Under the pieces are notes generated by a model that was not told the DNA's origin, ran no database searches, and saw nothing but the letters and a program-made list of their open reading frames with translations. A stretch of 64,000 nucleotides of DNA, taken from assembly GCF_001653235.2 (NCBI RefSeq), contig NC_035793.1:1550001-1614000 (forward strand), given 5' to 3'. Source of the stretch: Pochonia chlamydosporia 170 (lineage: Eukaryota; Ascomycota; Sordariomycetes; Hypocreales; Clavicipitaceae). Made by a program: the position numbers and the translations under genes. How positions within the stretch are numbered: the first letter of the stretch is position 1; every line of letters starts with the position of its first letter. Below, one piece after another: positions 34,883-46,032 of this stretch.

Positions 34883-35576
34883 ATGGCAGACAGCACTTCC
34901 AAGCCTAAGTCAAAGCTCTCAGCTTTCCTAGAAGCTGTAAAACACGACGACCCCGAGGTTCTGGAAACCTTCCTACAGGAAAACGTCGTGGATATTGATC
35001 ATAAATTCAAGTTTGGCCGTACGGCGTTGTGGTATGCCGTTGCCCATAGCAACGTGGACGGTCAGCCCTCTCTTCACACACGCCTCCTTCTAGAGTATGG
35101 AGCGAATCCTGAGATATCCGACGACCTCCAACGAACTCCGCTCCATGTGTCAATTGAGTCATTCAACACCGAGGCAACCAGGGAGTTGCTTGCCTGCCCA
35201 AGGGTTCAAATGGAGGCTAAGGACTCTTTGGGACGTACTGCGTTTTCAAGAGCCGCGGCAGAAGGTCACTGGCGGGCGATATGCATGTTTTTGGATAGGG
35301 GTGCCGACATGAAATCCCGGGATAATAAGGGCAAGAAACCAAAAGACTACAAAATGGTTCAGGATATTCTACAGAGGCGTTTGGCACAGGTGCCGACTGA
35401 TCTAATTCCAGGGTAAGTAATATGACAATACGATGATTTGAGGATGGTCTCAATGCTAATCGATATGTAGCTCGGAGGAGGCAGGGTGGCTCGATATGCA
35501 TGAGAAATCTCAAAAATTGGAATTCCTGCTTGAAAGGATGCGAGAGAGCATTAATTCTGACGAAAAGGAAGAGTAA
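34883..35576 (+). CDS. Small ankyrin-repeat protein (second of three)
   Basis: Two exons, 34883-35412 and 35471-35576, give 211 aa; intron 58 nt with GTAAGT, branch GCTAAT and TAG, splitting a Gly codon. Ankyrin units are visible from residue 15: KLSAFLEAVKHDDPEVLETFL, FGRTALWYAVAHSNVDGQPS, RTPLHVSIESFNTEATRELL, GRTAFSRAAAEGHWRAICMFLDRGADM. The C-terminus is a charged helix (LEFLLERMRESINSDEKEE) coded by exon 2. Without the splice the protein would stop at once after the last repeat. Function unknown, likely a binding adaptor; start context acgATGg. Confidence 0.8.
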
Positions 35577-36600
35577 AGCTGCAAGCCAGCCGGTTTTGCC
35601 CACCCTTTACCTTTCGAATTACAGTCGCTATCGAATGAGTGAACATATCTTAAATTACAGTCGTTACTAAATGAATAAATGCATCTGTTTTCCTCGGTAA
35701 AGTTGTCGCATTCACTTTAGACCAAATAACAATTTGACTCGTGAAATACACATGTTCGACGTACGGTCTTCCACCTTTCACCACGCGAGACATAACAATG
35801 TAGCAAATTTGTACGTGCCCCAACAGTAAGTCTGTATGACAGGTTTTGGATTCTACCTCAGTACGGTCTATATCGCACTCTCGGATTGCCAAATTCCCAT
35901 TTTCTCATTCATTCCCGAGTTTCTGGAAGAGGTGGCTGTAGTTCCGAAGACGCATTGCCCACCAGAGAAGTCAAGTATCTGCAAAATCTTAATCAGCGAT
36001 TCCACTTTGTTTCTCTCATGGATTGATATATTTTTCAGGAGATTTTTGCATTACTCAGGGCGAGCCTACGATTTTGATGATCGCCTGAAGCATATGGCGA
36101 AGGGCATCACGGGATATCATGCATGCACCACACCTCTGCCGCCGATGAGACCTCTTTAAAAACAATAAAGAGAACAGGGGTGGGACTCTTTAGGAAGAGA
36201 CAAAGCCGCCATGTTGCACTTCAGTTGTGTGACTTGCCGCTGCATGCAAGCGACTCTACTTTATCCAACAAGGACACGGGGACGCGAAACAACAGAGAAA
36301 CCTGCCAACAGCATCAGTGGAGAAACGGAGGAAGTTAGGTTTGAACAAGTGTTATAGGGGCAAAGTTGGGTTTAGGTCAACGACTCGAACAAACAAACTC
36401 GAGACATCTCACCAACAATCGCAGAGAGTACGTACATGCACAGAGTAGCCCATTGTCCGAACAAGTGCAGGCCAGAAACCTGTGACTGAACACAAGTTAA
36501 TCACTGCACATCGGGTTCACATACATTACCAGTCAAGTCCCCCATCGCGTTGCCTTTGAGTGCTAGTTACAACAAAATTCACAAATGCAAAACTCGAGAC
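35577..36600. other. Intergenic between ankyrin genes 2 and 3
   Basis: About 1 kb. Open frames are short and lack features. It holds the 3' UTR of gene 2 and the promoter of gene 3. Confidence 0.4.
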
Positions 36601-38244
36601 ATGAATCTAGCTACCAAGACGAAGGAGCTGCCGGCGTATATACTAAAGATTCCACAGGAGATACTGCAAGAAATAGTACATCTATTGAGAATCAAGACCG
36701 ACCCCGACGCCGACCCCGACCCCGACCCCATCGCCGACCTCGACGCATTCATGGGAACGTGTAAACAGCTGTACCGAATAGTAAGCTGTCTTACAAGGGG
36801 GACATCTGCCATGTTCACAAAGCTCCCAAAGAATCCGCCGCTAATGGATCTTGATCAAGTAGCCCTAATAAGCAAACTTGAGTCAAGAAAGAAATCCGCC
36901 ATCGGTAGACTCATATCGCCAAGAAAGGAATCCGCCATCGATAAACTCATATCACCAAAAGACACAACTATACAAGGTGGCATAGAGTCGTCGAAAAAAT
37001 ACAGGATGCTGCTATGCTGGGCGGCAGGGCATGGGCACACCGCGGCAGTTAAAAACCTTCTCGATTATGGTCGACTAGACAAAGGGCAGAGGGACGAACG
37101 TGGCCGAGACGCTCTTTGGTTTGCAGCGGCCAATGGTCACTACAAAACAGTCAAACAATTTGTTGACATGGATGGATACAACATTGACCAGCCGGACACC
37201 TTTGGACGGACTCCTCTTGCTTGTGCAGTTCAGGAGAACCATCTTTCCATTGTCAGGCTTCTTCTACAAACCTCGAGGGTCAACCCAAATTCGATGACCA
37301 ATTCCAAGGAGACACCCCTAATTATTGCGGTTGGGAAAGGACTTGCAGACATGGTTGATGAATTATTAAAGGCCGAAAACCTGAACTTGGACGCTGGGCG
37401 CTTACGGGGCACTGGGGAATCTGCCCTCTTCCTGGCTGCCAAGCATAACTATGTCGACATTTACATGAGCTTGCTGCAGTCGGGCAAACCAGTCAATATC
37501 CTTGCACCAGACGAGAATGGGAGCACATTGATGCATTACTTATCCGGCTCGGGTTTTGATAAGTCGATTCGGATGCTTCTGGAATCGCATGAGGTCGATG
37601 TTGACATTGAGGATGACGATGGCCAGACGCCTCTGTGCAAAGCTGTATGCGAGAACCATATTTCTACTTGCCGCATACTCTGGGAGAAGGCAAAGGCCAA
37701 TGTAAACCTCGGAAGCGGCTACATGTCGACTCCTTTGATGATTGCGGCTCGTGACGGTCGCAATGAAATACTGAAATTCTTGCTGGAGGAGTGCAGAGCG
37801 GATGCCAATGAACAAGGTGGATCTGACGAGAGCCCATTGATCAAGGCAGCGTTTGACGGAAATTTAGAGGCTGTTCAGTTGCTTCTGCGGAACGAGGCAA
37901 ATATCAACTTCCAAGACTCCTGTTGTGGCGGTACGGCGCTTCATCGTGTCATCGGGTCTTATAACGACACACAGGCCGTCGTGCTGGAGCTACTGAAACA
38001 TGCACATGTTAACATCGAGTTAAAGGACAACGATGGACGCACTCCTTTATCCCTAGCGGCCTACCGAGAGGATCAAAAATTCGCGACCATGTTATTGGAC
38101 AGGGGTGCCGATATATATTCCGTCGATATGCGTGGCATGACACCGATTGACTGGGCAGAGTTGCGCCTTGGTGATGGTGCATGGGCCAGATATACATCCA
38201 TTTTTAGAATCAAAGAGAGATTCCAAGGCCAAACAACCATATAA
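36601..38244 (+). CDS. F-box-like ankyrin-repeat protein (third of three)
   Basis: Intronless, 547 aa from ATG 36601 (codons upstream in frame lack an ATG). The start ELPAYILKIPQEILQEIVHLL plus FMGTCKQLYRIVS looks like an F-box, split by an Asp-Pro repeat (about 36698-36729). A 12-residue unit (RKxSAIxxLISP) is tandemly duplicated before the repeats. From about residue 145 to 530 there are some ten ankyrin repeats, e.g. GRTPLACAVQENHLSIVRLLL, GQTPLCKAVCENHISTCRIL, STPLMIAARDGRNEILKFLL, GRTPLSLAAYREDQKFATMLL. If the F-box is real it would act as an SCF substrate receptor, the ankyrin array binding the target. The last repeat resembles that of the 32494 gene, suggesting local duplication. Confidence 0.8.
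   Translation: MNLATKTKELPAYILKIPQEILQEIVHLLRIKTDPDADPDPDPIADLDAFMGTCKQLYRIVSCLTRGTSAMFTKLPKNPPLMDLDQVALISKLESRKKSAIGRLISPRKESAIDKLISPKDTTIQGGIESSKKYRMLLCWAAGHGHTAAVKNLLDYGRLDKGQRDERGRDALWFAAANGHYKTVKQFVDMDGYNIDQPDTFGRTPLACAVQENHLSIVRLLLQTSRVNPNSMTNSKETPLIIAVGKGLADMVDELLKAENLNLDAGRLRGTGESALFLAAKHNYVDIYMSLLQSGKPVNILAPDENGSTLMHYLSGSGFDKSIRMLLESHEVDVDIEDDDGQTPLCKAVCENHISTCRILWEKAKANVNLGSGYMSTPLMIAARDGRNEILKFLLEECRADANEQGGSDESPLIKAAFDGNLEAVQLLLRNEANINFQDSCCGGTALHRVIGSYNDTQAVVLELLKHAHVNIELKDNDGRTPLSLAAYREDQKFATMLLDRGADIYSVDMRGMTPIDWAELRLGDGAWARYTSIFRIKERFQGQTTI
36698..36729 (+). repeat. Asp-Pro coding microsatellite
   Basis: Repeats of gaccc/cgaccc code for (Asp-Pro)n with one Asp-Ala, inserted inside the F-box-like segment. 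It looks like a repeat-slippage expansion. Confidence 0.75.
36885..36956 (+). repeat. 36-bp tandem duplication within the ankyrin gene
   Basis: Units 36885-36920 and 36921-36956 differ at four sites, all A/G transitions, and both code RK(K/E)SAI(G/D)(R/K)LISP. The duplication is in frame. Confidence 0.85.
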
Positions 38245-39705
38245 CTCCTGCCACTGAGAGCAACTTTGGGTGTCTATAGAAGGAGTACGCTCCAGTCCTC
38301 TCAAAGCGGCGACACAGGATGTAAGTTCTCAGAAAGACTGGCACGCAAGCTCCATTACTAACCATGGATCAGGTTGAACCCCGTGCGGAGGTTCTTCGTC
38401 TTTAACTTTGTATAAGACAGTTAGCTTCTCACTCACGTTATCAATTTTCCTGCTACGGAAATTCACCAAGAAAGTGCGCTGCGTGAAGTGTGGGTGCCTA
38501 CCATGTATAACCTGATGTTATTTCTAGATCGACATGGGGCTGCCATTTAGTAGATTCCATTAAAGATTGCTCCATCAAGATAGGTTCCGTTGACCTCTCT
38601 TTACGCTGTCTAATTTGATACAATACGACTACTTCTGAGCAAATGTTGCTGTTAACTACGCAATGTATGGACCTGGCAAAGTTGAATGATCTGAGGACCT
38701 ACACCCATGACTAGCAAGAACGGTCGACCACAACTCAAGGTACACGATTCTGGCTCATTTTTGAATGCACTAGACTAACTCAAGGACGTAAACATCCTGG
38801 CTCAAGGGTGACGAGAAGCGGAATGAGGTGCCGGTTCGGCAGTTGATGACGGTGTTGGTTTCACGAGAGTCCATGTGTTAATAAGCGATCCCGTGTGTCA
38901 TACGCATTGAGCAAGTGCAACAGATAGTTGCCACAACGTAGACCAGTCAACTCGACAGTAACTCCAACTAAGCTTGTCACATATAAGCACAAACCCAAAC
39001 CAGAGTCAACCATACCAACCCACATGTTCAAAGCATTGCCAGCAACTGACAGCCACAAACATGAAATGATGCTTAACTGGAAACCACCCGAAATAACCAA
39101 AAATGTTTGAACAGAATACAATGGGGGCCACTCATGTCTCAAAATACACACAGTCTGTCGCTTAAAACGCCAATGGTGCTGCCGATCAACTCCAGCCGCA
39201 AATATCCACGGTTTAGCACAACGGGGCTGAAGCCACGGCGGTCTACTGAACCGCTGCGCCGCCCCAAAAACCACCACACAATCCAGAACTGACTCCCAAA
39301 AGAAAGGCTTCCCCTGCGTGATGCTTCAAACTCAGCCTCAGCAATAGTAGGGCTGGACGAACCCTTGTCATTTCCAGCTGTGAGGGTGTTAGCGCCGCAC
39401 CTCAACCTGCAGCCATGTGCTAGGTTAAACGACAATGGTCGAATGAGAAGGATGCCGTAGATCAGCAAGGCTGAATGGGTGCCGATTTACCGGCGCCTCT
39501 TTGTTACAACACGGTAATACGAAATTAATAAAAGTTCAGCTTTGCTTTTCGTGTAGCCCCGTGGTGGAATGGCTTTTGGCCTTTTCTCTTGCTCTGCTCC
39601 CGAATCTCCTTTTCTTCTTTTTCTGTCCTCTTCTTCATTTCGACAATTTGTTTTCTTATCCTAGGTCACTGTTCCATCTCAGTTTGACTTCAACTCGCCG
39701 GCAGA
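38245..39705. other. Intergenic after the ankyrin trio
   Basis: About 1.5 kb. No convincing gene; the last 170 nt before 39706 are pyrimidine-rich, like a fungal 5' leader. Confidence 0.4.
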
Positions 39706-40257
39706 ATGGCGTACGAAATGACACCCCAGGGCCAAACTGTTGTGCAACAGCAATACGCCACTGCGAGACGAGGAATGTCACGATGGTGGCCAGTCTCCTT
39801 CTTCATCGCCGCCGTCATCTTCTTCATCATTGGCGGAGGTCTCATGGGTGCTTGGGCTGCTAGTTACGACTCTTGGGACGGCTATTACAACAACGGGAAC
39901 TGGTACGGCGCCATTGCCTGCTTCGTTATCGCCAGTTTACTCAAATTGACGGCGTGGATTCTTCTCATCATCTGGTGTGTCAAGGGGAGACGCACCCAAT
40001 CGTCGACGACTGTCACCTATGTCAACGTGCCGCCGGTGAACAACACTTACACCAACGTTCCTCTGCAAGCGCCTCAGCAACAATATGCTCCTCAGCCGTA
40101 CGGTGCTGAACCGATCAAGTCGGCAACCCCTGCGCCTGTGTATCAAAACGTCGAGACTGTTCCGATGCAATATGGGGAGACGGCGCGATACTGTGGTAAC
40201 TGTGGCACGGCGGCTACGACGCCATTCTGCGCTCACTGTGGCGGCAAGGTTTTCTGA
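39706..40257 (+). CDS. Two-helix membrane protein with C-terminal zinc ribbon
   Basis: Intronless, 183 aa. Two membrane helices are evident: VSFFIAAVIFFIIGGGLMGAW (about 30-50) and AIACFVIASLLKLTAWILLII (about 70-90). A Pro/Gln/Tyr-rich linker follows (QAPQQQYAPQPYG). The end is a compact zinc ribbon, RYCGNCGTAATTPFCAHCGG, four cysteines in two CxxC(G) pairs. I know of no named fungal family that fits exactly; similar zinc-ribbon tails occur in many membrane proteins of unknown role. The ribbon presumably faces the cytosol. Confidence 0.8.
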   Translation: MAYEMTPQGQTVVQQQYATARRGMSRWWPVSFFIAAVIFFIIGGGLMGAWAASYDSWDGYYNNGNWYGAIACFVIASLLKLTAWILLIIWCVKGRRTQSSTTVTYVNVPPVNNTYTNVPLQAPQQQYAPQPYGAEPIKSATPAPVYQNVETVPMQYGETARYCGNCGTAATTPFCAHCGGKVF

Positions 40258-41319
40258 GCAGGGTGAATGTACGGGTGTTTGGCTATTTTAACATTGAAGA
40301 AATGAACAAGGGTGATGCGGGCACGGTTGAGTGCATTGCCCTTCCTTTGTGCTAAGCGATGATCTACTTGTGTATGACGACGAATCGAATAGCTCACTTA
40401 TATTTTACTTCCCGGATTGGAAACATGAGTGCGAGGCGTTCATTGCTGGGGATTCATTGTATTGTTTCTGCTTGCTGGGCTTATATGGTTAAGGGCATAC
40501 AAGGCTCATTCAGTACTCGAACGAATAGCATCGGCAATAATACTGTTTACAAACATCATCACATGTCCCACCCTCTCAGACCAACAGATAGACTGAATTA
40601 CATCCCACGTGCAAAGTTTCTTTAAACTGCAGCGTGACGTGCTAAAAACACATGAAACAGCAACAATGGACGGTACAAATACAAATTATACACAAAGAAC
40701 GGACTTGATCGTGTTATCAGCTTGAATCTCGAGTGGGGCCGAGATCTTGGCCCGGCTGCCGAATGGAACGGAACGGAGCACGGGGACGGAGCATCACCAT
40801 CGCCCGTGCATGTGAATGCGCGCTGGTCGTAATGGCTAACGTAATCAGGTTGGGAAAGTTAAGCGAGTGCGAACGTGCAGCAGCATGGACTGTTACTTTG
40901 TGATTGACGGCACATTACTCCGACGGTGTAAGTGGTCAATTGGAGGCCGGCTCCGGTATTTTGTGAAGGATGCATGTGGTGTCGCTCTAAAATTGTCAAG
41001 GTACTGGAATTAGATAGACGAGTTAATTCTTCTGCTACTCTTATGTCGATGATGTATTGTAACGACTATCCACTTTCTGGTCTTGGACGTTGAGTTGTCG
41101 TCGCTGGTAAAGTTGCAACTGTCCCAGTCCACCCATCCAGTTCTACTTGCTATGTAAGTTACCGCTCGGAGCACATTTCTGAAAATCCCAACATCGATCT
41201 TTAAACGGACAAATTGAACGACATAAATGCTGTCTATTGCAGCAGTCATACTCATCAACAGTGGTGAATAGCCGAACGCCTTGTCTTATTCCACACCGGG
41301 TCACCAGCAAGCACACAAA
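40258..41319. other. Intergenic
   Basis: About 1.06 kb between two + genes. Short open frames only; promoter of the DUF2306-like gene presumably at the right end. Confidence 0.45.
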
Positions 41320-42230
41320 ATGGCATCCAAACGCCCCGTTCACGTCTCTCAAAGAATCATCGCGCCTCTCAGCGCATTGATGATCATATATGCCACTGTC
41401 GCTTTCACTGGAGTTCCAAAAATACTATGGGGAGAAGGATCACCTTTATTCACGACAACTCGGCATCCTGAGGTCTGTACTTCAACACCTATCATATACA
41501 ACCTCACGCTGACTCCTCTTAGACAGGAGACCACTTCTTAAATTTCCGTCGCAAAACTGCACCAGTACTAATATACCACGGCTTACACGCCGCCCCAGCC
41601 ATCATCTGGAGCACCCTCATGCCCCTCCAACACATCGACAGCTTCCGCAACAAGTATCCAGACTTCCACCGCTCATCAGGGTACATCATCCTCACGGGGT
41701 CTCTTATCCTCAGCCTAAGCGGGTACTGGTTCCTCCTAAGCAATAATGCACATTCTCACCCGGATCGATATCACCTCCACGACCTCAATGGCTGGTCACC
41801 AATTCCATGGCCAACATTCGAGATGGCTCTCTGGGTGCTGGCAACGCCATACTATATCACATTGTACAAGACGGCTACTACGGCGCGAGCAAGGGACTTT
41901 GTCAGTCACAGGAGATGGGCTGTCCTTCATACCATGTTTGCATCCATCATTACATTCGAGCGAGTTGCGTTGACGTTGTCTTACGCATTTGGCTGGGCAC
42001 TAGCACTGTTTCCGAAGGAGCAGGTTCATGAATTCTTCAATGTTGCTCAGGATCTGGCGTCCATGGCGGCTGCTGAGTTGGACATGTTTGCGTTTGTGGA
42101 CGTGATTGCCTTTGGGATGATGATTGCTTGGATGGTGTATGAGTTTGGAAGAGCAGGGTACTTTGGTGGATTGACGGAATACTTGTCGTCTTCGGCTGAG
42201 AAGGAGACTGCGAGCAAAAAGGTTGAGTGA
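41320..42230 (+). CDS. DUF2306-like integral membrane protein
   Basis: Two exons, 41320-41472 and 41523-42230, give 286 aa; 50-nt intron with donor GTCTGT, branch GCTGAC and TAG, joining RHPE to TGDHFLNFR. About six hydrophobic helices are seen (IIAPLSALMIIYATVAFTGV; LIYHGLHAAPAIIWSTLM; GYIILTGSLILSLSGYWFLL; FEMALWVLATPYYITLY; MFASIITFERVALTLSYAF; IAFGMMIAWMVYEF). Conserved polar spots HGLHAAPAIIW, PLQHID, FRxxxxxFHR and SHRRWAVLH match what I know of DUF2306. Function is unknown in the family. Confidence 0.75.
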
Positions 42231-43587
42231 GGTATGGTGCAGGAAGAATCGTCGGTTGCAGGCTTAGATCGTGAAAATTGGTTGAGATTGTTTGGGATTT
42301 TGTAACGATCTCAGTAGCCTTATTTCGATATTCGCTGTTGCACCATGCCTTACCATGCAAGTGAGATTCAATCACACCGCGCGGCCACCTTCGCGATGGT
42401 GTCCCCTCTCACGAAGAATTCATTGTTTCTGATGCTATTAGGGATGTATTCGCGTGCAAGAGTTTGTCAATCCGCTTGATCCAGAGGCAATTAACTTCCC
42501 TCGCTGCCGTATGCTGTAGCGCCTGTCAAGAACCTACAGCCGAGACAGAAAAGGTGAATGTAAATTTCCAAACAATAGATGATTCGCCGTCCGAATGAAA
42601 CTATAAGTGTAGTTGAAGGCCAGCCTCCTCCACCTTGCCGAGTCGTCCCAAAGTGCCCGTCAAGACGGGAGGTGTAAGAGGTTGCATTTGAGTGATCAAA
42701 CCAAAGCCCGACAAGTAGTTGCATATGTATCCTACGCAACATTCCATAACACACCTAACCCACATCTAAGCACCTCAACTCAACCTCAATCCGGAAAGCG
42801 AAGCTCCCAATCCCACATTCTCAATGGCCATCCCACATGAGGCACCATCCCCGCTGACAAGCAATTACATGATCCTGACAAATTCCCCCTTCGGAAACCC
42901 GAAGCCGCGAATGTGGGTTCCCTTGTGGGGAAAATAGGACCAAAGCCCGAGGGACCAAACTGCTGCCATTTGTTGGACCTCTTTGGCCGTGGTTGTTTCA
43001 GCCCGCCAGCGGGAATAAGAACTCTATCTTAGCCACGGCACGGAACTTCCGCTAAACCAAGGGGGCATAATTGCCACCATGATTTGAATTATGTCTGTAC
43101 TTTGACGCTGTAGTTGTGTCTTGGGCATGGCATCCACTTATCGAATGACATCAATACATGATTAGCGTTCCGGCCAAGCAATTCTAAACTAATCGAATAC
43201 CCAGCATCCACTCACTACCCATTATTTTGCTACAGAATTGCCAGACATGTCACTCCCGTCTTGATGCTTGCTCGCATTTCATGCCGTGGGGCTTTGCTAC
43301 TTTTCTGTATCCGCTCGTCTCTTGGTCGGATAGTTGCTGCTCCGAGATTTCTAATCACCGTTATGACCGATTGGTAAGCTACCTGTGAGTAGACCCGATC
43401 CGAATCGATCTCAGTACGTGGAGAAGAAGCACTCGAAGTGGAAACTTATAAGTGTATGATGTAAATCCGGGGATATCTCAACGGAGTAGTATATGAATAA
43501 CCATTTCCGCACCATAAATCCAAACCAGCAACAACCAACTCAGCAACTCTTCAAATCAACACCATCTACAACCACAAACCAAACAAA
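42231..43587. other. Intergenic with promoter of the GST gene
   Basis: About 1.36 kb. No gene seen. It carries a CGG-N4-CCG inverted repeat (listed separately) about 690 nt before the GST ATG, and TATA-like sequences near 43447 and 43486. Confidence 0.45.
42889..42904. promoter_or_regulatory. CGG-N4-CCG inverted repeat, possible Zn2Cys6 factor site
   Basis: CTTCGG AAAC CCGAAG has 6-bp arms and a 4-base spacer; CGG triplets in inverted orientation are the usual target form of fungal binuclear zinc-cluster regulators. Only the sequence supports it. It could act on the downstream GST. Confidence 0.35.
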
Positions 43588-44302
43588 ATGGCCAACTTCA
43601 AACCCATGACCCTCTACTCCCACGCCGGCGGCCCCAACCCCTGGAAAGTAGCCATCATCCTCGAAGAGCTCAACCTCCCATACGCCCACAAATTCCTCGA
43701 CTTCACCTCCGTCAAAGCCGAGCCCTTCATCTCCCTAAACCCCAACGGCCGCGTCCCCGGCCTCGAAGACCCCAACACCAACATCTCTCTCTGGGAGGTA
43801 AATCGCCCCATTCACACTCCCCTAGACACAGACTAACAGGCCTCAGTCCGGCGCCATAATCGACTACCTCATCGACACCTACGACACCACCCACAAGCTC
43901 CAATACACGAGCACACCTGAAAAATACCAGACCCGCGTATGGGAACACTTCCAAATGTCCGGCCAGGGCCCCTACTTCGGCCAACTCATCTGGTTCGTGA
44001 GATATCACCCCGAGAAGGTGCAGAGCGCGATTGATCGCTACGCCAAGGAGATTAAGCGCGTGACGGGGGTGATTGACGCGCACTTGAAGAAGCAGAAGAG
44101 TGAGTATCTCGTGGGCGATAAGTTGACGTATGCGGATTTGATGTTTATTCCGTGGGCGGTGACGGCGCAGAGCTTGGGGAAGGAGGTTGTTGATTTGTCT
44201 GGGTTTGAGGCGTATGATGCGTGGATGGAGAGGTTGACGAGTCGGCCGTCTGCGGCGAAGATTATCAAGGAGAGGCAGGAGGCTATGGCGAAGGCTCATT
44301 AG
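43588..44302 (+). CDS. Glutathione S-transferase, Ure2/theta-like
   Basis: Two exons, 43588-43797 and 43847-44302, give 221 aa; 49-nt intron (GTAAAT...CTAAC...CAG) joins LWE to SGAIIDYL in frame. The thioredoxin-like N domain (1-80) shows PNPWKVAIILEELNLPY, the cis-Pro loop NPNGRVPGLED and ESGAIIDYL that binds the glutathione gamma-glutamyl group. The all-helical C domain has the N-capping-box region KLTYADLMFIPW. It conjugates glutathione to electrophiles or has peroxidase activity; cytosolic. The first exon has a marked third-position C bias while the second turns to G, an abrupt change within one gene. Confidence 0.92.
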
Positions 44303-44468
44303 ATGATCCTCATGAGTAGTCATTTGTGGATATTGAACCAATGGACGGAAGGAAAATGCACAGCATCTTGCAGACCGGAAAGACATGTCTAGACTTGGCA
44401 TATGATAACAATAAAGTCATATTGATGATTCACATAGGATACTCATACCCCTAATCCGCAATATTAGA

Positions 44469-45636
44469 CTACGCTTCCCGTTGAACAACTCTCCTCTTAG
44501 GCCTTGCCTCAACAGCAGTTTCCGCAGTATCTCCCCTGCTCACACCCGGCTGCCCCCCAAAACTACCCGCACCCTCTTCACCCTCAAACCAATCCCTCTC
44601 CCCTCCCCATCCAACACTGCGAGTAAAAGTCTGCGTAACGATATGAGGCCCTTCCTCAGAGCCATACCCAAACGGCTCCTTCTCCCGCAGCGGCAAATGA
44701 TTAAACCTCCAATCCAACACAGCAGCATACGTAGATCGATATGAAGCAACAGCCATAACCGTCCCAATGATCGAACCACCCACGATATCGTACCAATTGT
44801 GCGCCGCGTCAATTGTAAGCGAGCAAGCAATCATGACAGCCGCAAGCAACGGCGTCATCGTAAGCGCGAGCTTCCAAAACGCCGGCTTGTGATCCGCCCA
44901 GACCTTGAGCTTGGCATTCAGCCATAAGAAAAGGAAGATGAAGCCGGCAAACGCGGCGGTGGAATGGCCGCTGGGAAAGCTCGTGACTGCGTCTTTGAGC
45001 AGCGATGCGTTGGTCTGGGTACATATTTCCGTGGTATACATGACTTTCTGGAAGCCCACGGCGTTTAGACCCGTCTTGTTGTGCGTCTTTGCGAGTGAGA
45101 TGTCAGGGGCGCAGACGTCAAGAAAGTAGGGCCGGAATCCGCCTATGAGCTGCTTGATGGTTACTTGGAAGAGGCAGCTGAGGGCGGTTGCCCACAGTGT
45201 GCCCATGATGGCGTTGCTGGCATCCCAGGCGGATTTGATTCTGGTTTGGGCAAGGAGGTATACTATCATGGGGATGGCGATGGACAAGAAGCCCGAGAGC
45301 CAGGAGGGCAGTATCCAGCCGCGGTAGGGATACGCCCATTCTGGGTAGATGATGTCTCCGGAGCTGTTGAAGGTGATGGGGAAAGTTCTGACGACGATAT
45401 TAGGGGTGTGGTATATCTAGGCACCGAGGTGAGCTTTCCCGCTGGTGACACGGACAGGTTTGAGGGTCGGTGCTGGTACATACTCCGAAACTCAAGGCAC
45501 CAACAGCCAACAACACAAGAATATCAATTCCATTTAATCGGATCCACTCTGCGAAGAAGGATCTCACATCATGAAGAAATGTAGGCCGATGTGGTGGCGC
45601 TGAGCTGGCCCTATCAGCTTGTGGCAGCGAGGGCAT
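44469..45636 (-). CDS. PAP2-family lipid phosphatase (DPP1/LPP1-like)
   Basis: Two exons, 45636-45484 and 45416-44469, give 366 aa; 67-nt intron with GTATGT...CTAG. Several membrane helices alternate with the three phosphatase motifs: KxxxGxxRP as KQLIGGFRP (about 139-147), PSGH (199-202) and HxxxD as HNWYD (257-261). In the third motif the usual Ser-Arg is Ser-Leu (SLTIDAAHNWYD); I recall similar wording in other mould proteins, so this may mark a subgroup rather than a dead enzyme. It would dephosphorylate phosphatidate or diacylglycerol pyrophosphate in ER or vacuole membrane. The tail is acidic then basic (RPKRRVVQ). Confidence 0.88.
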
Positions 45637-46032
45637 GGTTTGTCGTTCGTTGTCCTACAACGATGACTGCGCCGCCATAATATCGTGCTGAAATTACCGT
45701 AGAGTTTGAATAAACATGAAGGGTACTCTGGAGAATGTGATCTGGAATACTTGGAGATGAGAACTGTCAACGCGTGAGGTTGGCGTTAGGGCAGTGTTGA
45801 TGTCATGTGATGAGGCAGTCGCGAGGCACTGACCAAATGTCTCCTGCACCACCATCGCTTAGTTCACGATTCGTTCGTGATTAAAGTTGAGTTCATGTAC
45901 CAGACGGACAATCTTAACTCAAGACAGCTTCACAAATCAGCTGGTGCTAGCTTACGCCTTGACCAATTCCAACATCCTCGCATACCCAATCAGCAACACA
46001 TCACAACAGGCAAAACACCACACGCCATCCCA
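45637..46032. other. Intergenic between PAP2 and Cys/His gene
   Basis: Promoter of the PAP2 gene and 3' flank of the small minus-strand gene. No other feature. Confidence 0.45.
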
